Shown here piece after piece: positions 56,347-64,000 of a stretch of DNA of 64,000 nt. Each line of letters opens with the position of its first letter. Position 1 is the first letter of the stretch. The DNA lies in contig CACMWW010000002.1 in assembly GCA_902617525.1 (NCBI GenBank), positions 1 to 64,000 of the forward strand, given 5' to 3'. The notes under the pieces are model-generated. The model ran no database searches. It saw only the letters and a list, made by a program, of their open reading frames with translations, and had not been told where the DNA came from. Made by a program: the position numbers and the translations under genes. The DNA comes from an uncultured Pelagibacteraceae bacterium (GTDB lineage: Bacteria > Pseudomonadota > Alphaproteobacteria > Pelagibacterales > AG-422-B15).

Positions 56347-57168
56347 ATGAAATATAGAGTATTAATAGTTTTATTTCTAAGTTCTGTTCTTGTGTTGCAA
56401 GGATGTGCTTCAAAAGAAGCTTCGATGAACTATAACAATTCTGAAACTGAAATAGTTAGCGTTAATGACCCACTTGAAAAAGTAAATCGTGTGGTTTTTC
56501 AATTTAATATTATTTTTGATAAACTTATCTTAAGGCCAATTGCTGTTACCTACAGAGCCATTGTTCCAGAATTTGTTCGAAACAGAGTTACATACTCATT
56601 GAATAATTTAGGTATGCCAATCACAGCTGTAAATAATGTATTACAAGGCGAGTTAAGAAAAGCCGGAGTATCAACATCTCGATTTATTATTAACTCAACT
56701 GTTGGAATACTCGGTTTCTTTGATCCAGCAGCAAGTATGGGTCTTGTATCTGAAAACGAAGACTTTGGACAAACTTTGAGTGTATGGGGTGTTGAGTCTG
56801 GTCCATACTTAGTTTTACCTTTCTTAGGACCTTCCACACCAAGAGACTTTGCGGGCATGCTATCAACATCACTATTGGATCCAATGTATCAAGTGGGAGG
56901 TGGGTCCGCTCCTGACTCTCTAAGAACTTACAGAATGGGCACTGGCGCAGTTGATTTTAGATCTCAAAACATAGAAATTCTTGATGATCTACAAAACAAT
57001 TCAATTGATTACTATGCAGCAGTAAGAAGCTTTTATTCGCAAGGAAGAGAAAGTCAGGCCTCAAATAACTTAGAAAGCAATACACAAGATCAAGAAAATG
57101 ATATTTTTGATGACTTTGATATCGATGAAAGTTATGTAGGACCGGATATTGAAATTATTTATGATTAA
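56347..57168 (+). CDS. mlaA: Outer-membrane lipoprotein MlaA (VacJ)
   Basis: Lipobox LQGCASKE, DPLEKVNRVVFQFN, ESGPYLVLPFLGPSTPRDF. Confidence 0.95.
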   Translation: MKYRVLIVLFLSSVLVLQGCASKEASMNYNNSETEIVSVNDPLEKVNRVVFQFNIIFDKLILRPIAVTYRAIVPEFVRNRVTYSLNNLGMPITAVNNVLQGELRKAGVSTSRFIINSTVGILGFFDPAASMGLVSENEDFGQTLSVWGVESGPYLVLPFLGPSTPRDFAGMLSTSLLDPMYQVGGGSAPDSLRTYRMGTGAVDFRSQNIEILDDLQNNSIDYYAAVRSFYSQGRESQASNNLESNTQDQENDIFDDFDIDESYVGPDIEIIYD

Positions 57169-57760
57169 AATAAAAAATTATAGCTGGATTTTAATTTTGT
57201 TGCTTTCTTTCGCAACTTACGCCCAAAACTCTGAGTTTGCACATGAAGAGGAATTTGTTTCAAACTTCGCAGACCAAGCAATAGAGATTTTAGGTGACGA
57301 GGTTATTAGCGAAAATGATAAAACGTCTCGTTTCACCGATGTTGTAATGAACGCAATTGACCTAAATTTAATTTCAAAATTCGTACTCTCTAAAACTTGG
57401 AAAAATTCAACAGATGAACAAAAAGAAAGATATTTGATTGCATTTAAAGATTATTTTGTCAACTCCTATGCAAATAAGCTTGATCAGTACTCTGGAGAGC
57501 AAGTTCAAATCGTTGGGTCTGAAGCTGCAGGAAAATACGTAATTGTTGAAAGTAATATTATAAGAGAGGGAACTGATACTTTAAAAATAAATTTAAAGTG
57601 GAGACTGATTAATAGAGACGGTGATATAAAAATAATTGATCTGAATATTGAAGGTATCAGTCTTGTAATTGCACAAAGAGAAGAGTTTCAGTCATTTCTA
57701 GCAAATAATGATAATGATATAGATAAATTAATCGATAAGATTATTACTGTTTCTAATTAA
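57149..57760 (+). CDS. mlaC: Phospholipid-binding protein MlaC
   Basis: Signal peptide, KTWKNSTDEQKERYLIAFKDYFVNSYANKLDQYSGEQVQIVG; follows mlaA. Confidence 0.92.
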   Translation: MKLFMIKIKNYSWILILLLSFATYAQNSEFAHEEEFVSNFADQAIEILGDEVISENDKTSRFTDVVMNAIDLNLISKFVLSKTWKNSTDEQKERYLIAFKDYFVNSYANKLDQYSGEQVQIVGSEAAGKYVIVESNIIREGTDTLKINLKWRLINRDGDIKIIDLNIEGISLVIAQREEFQSFLANNDNDIDKLIDKIITVSN

Positions 57761-57770
57761 ATCTTTTAAA

Positions 57771-58142
57771 TTATTTCGATGGTAAGCCATATGGTTTCCA
57801 GCCAATAACAAATCCATCTTCAACATTGTAAAGATTTTGATAGCCATTTGACTCCAATATTAAAGCAGCATGCATGGACCTTGCCCCTGACTTACAAATA
57901 AAGTAAATTTCCGAATTTTTTGAAATTCCATAAGAATTGAATTGATCCAAAAAATTAATGTTTTCAACACCCTCTTCATTAATGAGAGTTAATTCAATAT
58001 ATTGAGCATCAAAAGAGTCTTCATCCACTCTTCCAAATGTTTTCCATTCGTAAGGTGTGCGTACATCAACTAGATATACATCTTTATTTTCTTTAATTGT
58101 GCTATAACAATTTTCTGCAGATATATTTTTTATATTACTCAT
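57771..58142 (-). CDS. Rhodanese-like domain protein
   Basis: VYLVDVRTPYEWKTFG and YFICKSGARSMHAALIL (active-site Cys loop). Confidence 0.92.
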   Translation of the reverse strand: MSNIKNISAENCYSTIKENKDVYLVDVRTPYEWKTFGRVDEDSFDAQYIELTLINEEGVENINFLDQFNSYGISKNSEIYFICKSGARSMHAALILESNGYQNLYNVEDGFVIGWKPYGLPSK

Positions 58143-58144
58143 TA

Positions 58145-58384
58145 CTATGATTTCTGATTAGATGATTTAAATCGATCTGAAATTGGACTAATTTTAGTTT
58201 TTCTTCCCCTTACTCGCTTTCTCCACATTAAAAAAGAGGACCTTTTCATATTCTCTTTCATTAATTTAATAACTTCTTTCTCTTGTATTCCAAATTGTTT
58301 ACGAATATCAGCGAAAGTTGTTCTATCTTCCCAGGCCATTTCTATAACGCGATCGATGTCTGACTGCGATAGTTTATTGGCCAT
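58145..58384 (-). CDS. DUF2805 / TIGR03643 family protein
   Basis: SQSDIDRVIEMAWEDRTTFADIRKQFGIQEKEVIKLMK and SFLMWRKRVRGRKTK. Confidence 0.9.
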   Translation of the reverse strand: MANKLSQSDIDRVIEMAWEDRTTFADIRKQFGIQEKEVIKLMKENMKRSSFLMWRKRVRGRKTKISPISDRFKSSNQKS

Positions 58385-58385
58385 T

Positions 58386-59174
58386 TTAGGTTGAAATTTT
58401 TACAGCTTGAAAATTACCAGGGCGATGTTCCCCTTTTTCCACAACGCCTAGAAGTTTTTTCCAAATTTCAAGTGCACCGTCTGCCTCTTCTTTTCCTATT
58501 AGATTTACAACATCATCATAAAGTGGCCCTTTTATATCTGATATTTCTGTCTTAACTTTTTCGAGATACCATTTATTACGATCATTCAGTGAGAGAACTT
58601 TAAACCCTGTTTCTTTTAAAAGACTTTCGTACTTTTCTAATGAGCACATAAACATATCTAGACCTTCTGCGGCAATATAATCTTTCATCTGCTCTGATGG
58701 TTCGTTGTCATCATTTCTCATCCAATCTCCAACTGCAAGAATACCATCGTCAGCTAAGATCTCGTTTATCTCTATGAGCAAGTTTTTTTTATCGATAATA
58801 TGTAAAAATGCTTCTTTACTAAATACTGCCTCAAAACTTTTATCTTCAAATTTATATTCACCTGGCTTAGTACAAATAAATTTTGCTTTATCAGATAAAT
58901 TTTTCTTTAACGCTAAATTATTTGCTGTATCAATTACTAACGGTTCTGGATCTATTCCAATAACTTCTTTTGCACCATATTTTTCAATCATATGAAAAAC
59001 TGCACCACCCGTTCCACATCCAATATCTAGAACTTTTTTATTTTTTAGATTTAATCCTTTTAAAATCTGATCAATTTCTTCTGTCCCGCCAGGTGATAGG
59101 AAACCCTCGCCCCAAACAGTTTTGAGCATATTAAGTTGTTTGGGGCCGTAATGTCCTTCATCAGTTAAGCTCAT
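58386..59174 (-). CDS. SAM-dependent methyltransferase
   Basis: VLDIGCGTGGAVFHM, IGIDPEPLVIDTA, FSKEAFLHI; resembles phosphoethanolamine/sarcosine-type small-molecule methyltransferases. Confidence 0.88.
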   Translation of the reverse strand: MSLTDEGHYGPKQLNMLKTVWGEGFLSPGGTEEIDQILKGLNLKNKKVLDIGCGTGGAVFHMIEKYGAKEVIGIDPEPLVIDTANNLALKKNLSDKAKFICTKPGEYKFEDKSFEAVFSKEAFLHIIDKKNLLIEINEILADDGILAVGDWMRNDDNEPSEQMKDYIAAEGLDMFMCSLEKYESLLKETGFKVLSLNDRNKWYLEKVKTEISDIKGPLYDDVVNLIGKEEADGALEIWKKLLGVVEKGEHRPGNFQAVKIST

Positions 59175-59281
59175 ATTATTAATGATATGTTTTAGATGAT
59201 CTAATTGTTTTGTTTAAGTCAATTAAACTTAAATTACATTTTCTTTTGATGACTAGCTTAATTACAGGTGGAAGTAAATTT

Positions 59282-59413
59282 TTAAACTTTACTCGCCTTA
59301 CTAAAATATCTTGCTGCTTCATCATATGACCTATTTGCGTAAAATTTAGAAATACATAAAAGCGTTAAGTGCAATGGTATGCCAAATAACAGCTCTGGTA
59401 GATCTAAATGCAT
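59282..59413 (-). CDS. Candidate 43-aa small ORF
   Basis: Not in the ORF track: MHLDLPELLFGIPLHLTLLCISKFYANRSYDEAARYFSKASKV*. Confidence 0.35.
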   Translation of the reverse strand: MHLDLPELLFGIPLHLTLLCISKFYANRSYDEAARYFSKASKV

Positions 59414-59435
59414 AAAAAGATTTTAACCTGATTTA

Positions 59436-59729
59436 TCAGCTATAATCAAGAACAACCGTTCCTGAAACAGGATCAGTTACACCTAATTCAGGAGATAATT
59501 CCTCTAGTAAGTGTCTCACTTTATCTAAGTTTCCAATCATATTTTCTCTTTGCGAGGCAATGGCTTCTTCCGATTCCCAAATACCAATAAAACAATATGT
59601 ACGGTCTCCTGTTTTAAAAAGACGACTCATTTTCTGCCCTGGTAAATTTTCAAAACTTTTGTTTATTTCTAAGTATTCTTCTTCACAACCTTCTTTAACT
59701 TTAAACCTTACGGCATTACAAAATTCCAT
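59436..59729 (-). CDS. Antibiotic biosynthesis monooxygenase (ABM)-like ferredoxin-fold protein
   Basis: RFKVKEGCEEEYLEINKSF and YCFIGIWESEEAIASQRENM. Confidence 0.75.
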   Translation of the reverse strand: MEFCNAVRFKVKEGCEEEYLEINKSFENLPGQKMSRLFKTGDRTYCFIGIWESEEAIASQRENMIGNLDKVRHLLEELSPELGVTDPVSGTVVLDYS

Positions 59730-59760
59730 ATTATTACTCCTTTATTTTTAATTTATTAAA

Positions 59761-60933
59761 TTATGCATAAATTTCGTTTTCAAAAGCAACAACCATTTCA
59801 TGCCATTCTTTGTCATTATAGGGATAGAAGTTAGAAAAGATCAAGGCTCCCTTCTGTTTTTCTAAATTAAAACTAAAGAATGTGCATGCAGCGCCTCCAT
59901 GAGCAATGGATCCAACGGGCCTTGAGTCATTTGGATCGAAAGAAATTGTTAAACCTAACCCATATCTATTCATTTTATTTTTTAATCTCCCATTTTCACC
60001 CATTATGAAATTATAATTATCATCTCTCTCAAACATTTGATCAAATTTTCCTGGCTTTATCATTTCATTAAAACTTGACTCAGAAATAATTTGCTTATTG
60101 TTATAGCTGCCTTTGTTCATTAAGCATTTCACAAAATTTGCATAGTCATTAGGCGAACTAAATATTTCAGTTCCCCCATAGTAAGATTTTCTCCAAAACC
60201 TGAGATAAGGCTGACCTTTGAAAGGCATTTTTCTAATCACTTTAGATTTTTTTCCCTGTCTGATGCCTAAAGGTACAATTTTATCTCTCTTTTCTCTAGG
60301 GATGGTAAAAAATGTATTTTTCATATCCAATGGATTAAAAATATTTTCTTTGCAATATTCTTCTAACGACTGACCTGTAACTTTTTCAATCATCATGCCT
60401 ACAAAACCAAGACCAGTTCCATATTTAAAATCTGTTCCTGCTTCGAAGAGTCTTGGTCCTTTTGAAAAAGGATAAATGTATGTAATTATACCTTTTAAAA
60501 ATAATAATATTTTCATAGAAATTGATAAATCTTTTATTTTCTTAGAAGTAATCATCATCAATGAATTATAAGCGAAACCTGATGTATGCGACATTAGATG
60601 ACGTAATGTTATTGATTTAGATTGCTTAACCAATTTACTATCAGCGTTTAGTACTGGTATTTCTTTAATCTCTGGAAGAACCTCTTCAACAGGCGAGTCT
60701 AAATTTAACTTACCTTTTTCTACTAATTGCATTGCGGCCAAAGCTGTAATCGGCTTACTCATCGACATCAACCTAAATATATAGTCGCCATTTAAATCCT
60801 GGTTATTGTTCCAATGAGATTTGCCTAAAGAAATAGAATTACTCTCAAATTCATTACCATTTTTTTTCAGATATATAAAATGGCAATTCTTTACTGAATT
60901 TTCATTGAATAATTTTTGAACTTTCTCAAACAT
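59761..60933 (-). CDS. Serine hydrolase, beta-lactamase family (class C/EstB-like)
   Basis: FRLMSMSKPITALAAMQLVEKGKL (SxxK), LRHLMSHTSGFAYN, GSIAHGGAACTFF. Confidence 0.9.
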   Translation of the reverse strand: MFEKVQKLFNENSVKNCHFIYLKKNGNEFESNSISLGKSHWNNNQDLNGDYIFRLMSMSKPITALAAMQLVEKGKLNLDSPVEEVLPEIKEIPVLNADSKLVKQSKSITLRHLMSHTSGFAYNSLMMITSKKIKDLSISMKILLFLKGIITYIYPFSKGPRLFEAGTDFKYGTGLGFVGMMIEKVTGQSLEEYCKENIFNPLDMKNTFFTIPREKRDKIVPLGIRQGKKSKVIRKMPFKGQPYLRFWRKSYYGGTEIFSSPNDYANFVKCLMNKGSYNNKQIISESSFNEMIKPGKFDQMFERDDNYNFIMGENGRLKNKMNRYGLGLTISFDPNDSRPVGSIAHGGAACTFFSFNLEKQKGALIFSNFYPYNDKEWHEMVVAFENEIYA

Positions 60934-60987
60934 TCAAAAATTTTACAAAAATAGTTGTTTTTTGAAAGGATAAATATTCAGTCTAAT

Positions 60988-62310
60988 TTATTTCCATGAT
61001 ACGCGAGCAAATGTTCTTGTGGAGCAATAAAAAATATCATTCTTTAAGCCTGGTGTTAAAAACATGCCATTGGCAAGAGGTGAATTGAGTGCAACCTTTG
61101 AGAGTATTTCTCCACTAGATAGGTCTATTACCACTAAGTGATCGTCATTATTTTCGAAACTATTAATTACTAGCTCTTTGCTTTCAGGAAACACAACCGG
61201 TTGCATTGTTGGTCTAAGACTATCAACCTTCCAAGATTTTTTTAACGATTTATTTGATGTATCAATACCTGCTATGCCACCATTTATACTATCCCAGCAT
61301 ACACAGATATTACATTCGGGAATATTTACGGGTGGTGCAATAATACCCCCTCCATGATGTTCAAATGGTTCGATATATTCAAATTGTTCTGACATTAAAT
61401 CAAATCTATAAAGCCTTTGCTTACATGACCAAGGAGCAGGACGTCTCCAACTTAATTCTTTTGGTGCAGTTTTAAATCTACCATTTGGATGTGTTGAATA
61501 AATCGCTCTTAATGAGTCGATGTCTCCGTTATTCATCAGCCAGAGTGATCCATCTGATATACAGCCATCCCATGATAATCCTTGATCATCATTTGATTTC
61601 CTATAATTAGGTGACCAGTCTGAAGTAACTTCTAGATTGTTAGGCAGAACTTTTATTTTCCATATTTTTTCGATACCTGGAATAAAAATGAACTCGCCAT
61701 CTTCTGTTTTGTCTGATGCAATTCTTCCCATAGAACCCTCAGGCAATTGCATGGGTTCATGTAAAACATCTAGATTTTGATCTAATCTTGTAATTGTTGA
61801 ATAACCTTGACCTTCTAAACGTAAATCTTTAGTGACGATTGTTCCATCTGATAATATTAGTAAACCGTTATGCGCCTGATCAATGGGTAATTTTGACTCT
61901 TTAATCACTTCACATTCTTTTGAAATACTATGCATGTAGTTTCCATTAACCTTGATGATATTGCCGTTTTGATGTGCTGCAATAGCGCCACACCAGACGT
62001 GATCACCGCATGGTAATTTTGGCGTTTCCCCTAATATTTCCAAAGATTCAGGTTCAATTTTTTGAAGCCATCCAAATGGTTCTGGACCTGTAAAGCTTGG
62101 CATAGTACCGCCCAAAAAAATTTCATTATTATCGCGATAAATTGTCATAACATTCCAGCGTTCATTTCGTATGCTTTGTACAACAGCTTTTTTTTCACGA
62201 GCGTTCAACGATCCTTTAGTTGCCTTTTGACGTCGATTTCCACCACATTCAACAGGCCAGTGAGATTTATAGTATCCCTCAAGTATGGATAATCTGTCTA
62301 GGGCAGTCAT
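60988..62310 (-). CDS. Uncharacterised protein, probable beta-propeller fold
   Basis: Repeated strand-like blocks (NGLLILSDGTIVTKDL, GEFIFIPGIEKIWKIKV, ELVINSFENNDDHLVVIDLSSGEIL). No family recognised with confidence. Confidence 0.6.
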   Translation of the reverse strand: MTALDRLSILEGYYKSHWPVECGGNRRQKATKGSLNAREKKAVVQSIRNERWNVMTIYRDNNEIFLGGTMPSFTGPEPFGWLQKIEPESLEILGETPKLPCGDHVWCGAIAAHQNGNIIKVNGNYMHSISKECEVIKESKLPIDQAHNGLLILSDGTIVTKDLRLEGQGYSTITRLDQNLDVLHEPMQLPEGSMGRIASDKTEDGEFIFIPGIEKIWKIKVLPNNLEVTSDWSPNYRKSNDDQGLSWDGCISDGSLWLMNNGDIDSLRAIYSTHPNGRFKTAPKELSWRRPAPWSCKQRLYRFDLMSEQFEYIEPFEHHGGGIIAPPVNIPECNICVCWDSINGGIAGIDTSNKSLKKSWKVDSLRPTMQPVVFPESKELVINSFENNDDHLVVIDLSSGEILSKVALNSPLANGMFLTPGLKNDIFYCSTRTFARVSWK

Positions 62311-63164
62311 TATTTTGAAAGCAGGGCTTTAATTGACTTTCCACCCAACGATGTTGATGTCTTAGCGTAAAGCCTAATTAGCTTTAGAGGTAATGGATCA
62401 TTAACCTCTTTAAAAAATTCTTTTCGAGAATAAAGATCAAGAAACCATTCAGATATTTTTGGGTAACGGTCTTTAAATGGAAATCCTGAGACATAAAGCC
62501 TATATGTATAAATAAACCAGGCAAGATCAAGCATTGAAAGATTATTGTCCATTAAGTATTTTTGCTTATTTAATAGAGATTCGTATTTATCATAACATTT
62601 ACAAAAATTATTTAGTGAGTTTTTAACTGCTTCATCAGTTATTCCATTTTCACGAAATGACTTATAAAACTTTACTTCTTTTAATTTAAGATAGTCCAGC
62701 TCACTATTAGATGATTTATATTTTTCAAACGCATCTAATTCATTAGGGTCTTTTTTGCCGAGTCCACCAAACATATATCGATAAGCAATATTTCTTATAT
62801 CCTCATGCAAATCATCTTCTTCTTTCAGTAACGTGCCAATTTCTGTTTTATCGGAGTCAGGAACAAGTGGGTTTTCAGGAAATTTATCCTCGAGATACAT
62901 GAGAATATCATTGCTCTCAATTTCTACACGACCATCATCCACGAGAACAGGAACCAGGCCTTTAGGATTAATACCTAGAAAGAATTCTGAATAGTTTTTT
63001 CCTGTAGCAAGATTAATGCTGTGAGGTGTCCATGAAATTTTTTTTAAATTTAAATAAATCCTAAGTTTTTGTGAACATGATGAAGTTCTAAAATGAAATA
63101 AATGCAAACCCTTCCAATTTAGTATTTCTCTAGATTTAATTTGATCGCTTGGAATTTGAACCAT
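62310..63164 (-). CDS. Glutathione S-transferase family protein
   Basis: LHLFHFRTSSCSQKLRIYLNLKKISW, NPKGLVPVLVDDGRVEIESNDILMYLEDKFP. Confidence 0.9.
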   Translation of the reverse strand: MVQIPSDQIKSREILNWKGLHLFHFRTSSCSQKLRIYLNLKKISWTPHSINLATGKNYSEFFLGINPKGLVPVLVDDGRVEIESNDILMYLEDKFPENPLVPDSDKTEIGTLLKEEDDLHEDIRNIAYRYMFGGLGKKDPNELDAFEKYKSSNSELDYLKLKEVKFYKSFRENGITDEAVKNSLNNFCKCYDKYESLLNKQKYLMDNNLSMLDLAWFIYTYRLYVSGFPFKDRYPKISEWFLDLYSRKEFFKEVNDPLPLKLIRLYAKTSTSLGGKSIKALLSK

Positions 63165-63331
63165 TATTTTCTTTCCTTATTGTTTTGTTTAGTAACAAGG
63201 TAAGCCAGTACAAGAATTACAACCGTACCTGTCATCATTGAGATATCAACCGACAGACCAAAGCTTAATAAAATAAAACCTATAAGGGCGCCTACAAAAA
63301 AAACACCAAGAATCTGTAATACATTTTTCAT
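63164..63331 (-). CDS. 55-aa small membrane protein
   Basis: Not in the ORF track: MKNVLQILGVFFVGALIGFILLSFGLSVDISMMTGTVVILVLAYLVTKQNNKERK*; TAATG overlap with the GST start and directly downstream of the MFS stop. Confidence 0.6.
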   Translation of the reverse strand: MKNVLQILGVFFVGALIGFILLSFGLSVDISMMTGTVVILVLAYLVTKQNNKERK

Positions 63332-63334
63332 TAA

Positions 63335-64000
63335 TTATTCATCTGTTTTTAAACTAGTTTTTTGAATGATTATAACAGAAATTGTTGGTACCAAAAGAGT
63401 GAGCAGAGTTACAACAATCAATAAAATACCAAGGTCAGAATAATCAGCTATGGAGAGTATCTCATTTGTGACCTTATCCTTGACTTCCCTTGTTACTTCG
63501 TAAATTTGATTGAGATACTTTGTAAGCAACGCACTTGCGGATAGAGCTAAATTTGTGAACGATGCAAATACAGCAAAAAATGTAGCCTTTAGATGAGCTG
63601 GAGCATTTCTTGCAATCCATGCAAGAAGTGGAATCATTGAAACTTGTCCCAAAGGTGATTCTAAAGCTGTATTAAATATTGCAATAAATCGTGCATCTAC
63701 AACATCATTTGTTAATGACGAGGTCCATCCATGAAATCCATAATACATGCCAACACTTGGCAAAAATAATACTGCTCCAGCAATTGATAATATCACTATA
63801 ATTTTTGCAATTGAGTTATTGACCATAAAAGGCCTTAAAATAATGATGCCAAGTAAAGTCAAACAGGAGGCAAGAAGAGAAAGCAAAGAAAAAAACTGCT
63901 CATCAAATCCTAAATTATCAATCTCAAACCAGGTAAGTCCTGGGCCTGGGCCTGGCATGGCTCTGAAAATAAATATTATAATTGCAGTTCCCAAAATTGT
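63335..64000 (-). CDS. Membrane transport protein, probably MFS (truncated at the window edge)
   Basis: Multiple TM segments; ESPLGQVSMIPLLAWIARNAPAHLKATFFAVFASFTNLALSASALLTKYLNQIY. Confidence 0.75.
   Translation of the reverse strand, partial: TILGTAIIIFIFRAMPGPGPGLTWFEIDNLGFDEQFFSLLSLLASCLTLLGIIILRPFMVNNSIAKIIVILSIAGAVLFLPSVGMYYGFHGWTSSLTNDVVDARFIAIFNTALESPLGQVSMIPLLAWIARNAPAHLKATFFAVFASFTNLALSASALLTKYLNQIYEVTREVKDKVTNEILSIADYSDLGILLIVVTLLTLLVPTISVIIIQKTSLKTDE

Overview
AT-rich, gene-dense chromosomal segment, probably from a streamlined marine (SAR11-like) alphaproteobacterium. The lineage is inferred from the circularly permuted tmRNA, rnpB next to mraZ, leuA next to mreB, and the low GC. 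Most of the window is conserved housekeeping: lpxB, an amino-acid ABC transporter, mreBCD-mrdA-rodA, leuA, ilvC/H/I, miaA, degP-hflC-hflK, mrp, thyX, ssrA, fumC, a UvrD-type helicase, pepP, ligA, bamD, lpxC, a full dcw cluster (ftsA back to mraZ), rnpB, ampD, mlaA/mlaC, and an accessory operon at the right end. No CRISPR array, prophage, transposon or classical defence island was found. The points most worth a second look are: (1) ftsZ lies between mraZ and rsmH instead of after ftsA; (2) FtsA has all three recognisable actin-fold nucleotide-binding motifs degraded but keeps a C-terminal amphipathic helix; (3) five TGGG repeats at an exact 10-bp period upstream of mraZ look like a MraZ operator; (4) an unannotated leucine-rich leader peptide plus hairpin precedes leuA (attenuator); (5) a permuted tmRNA with a very short spacer and a probable 9-aa tag; (6) two tandem small membrane proteins separated by a perfect 15-bp hairpin that pairs an ideal Shine-Dalgarno with an anti-SD mimic; (7) two small ORFs below the ORF-track cutoff. 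Everything was read by eye; no alignment, folding or database search was run.
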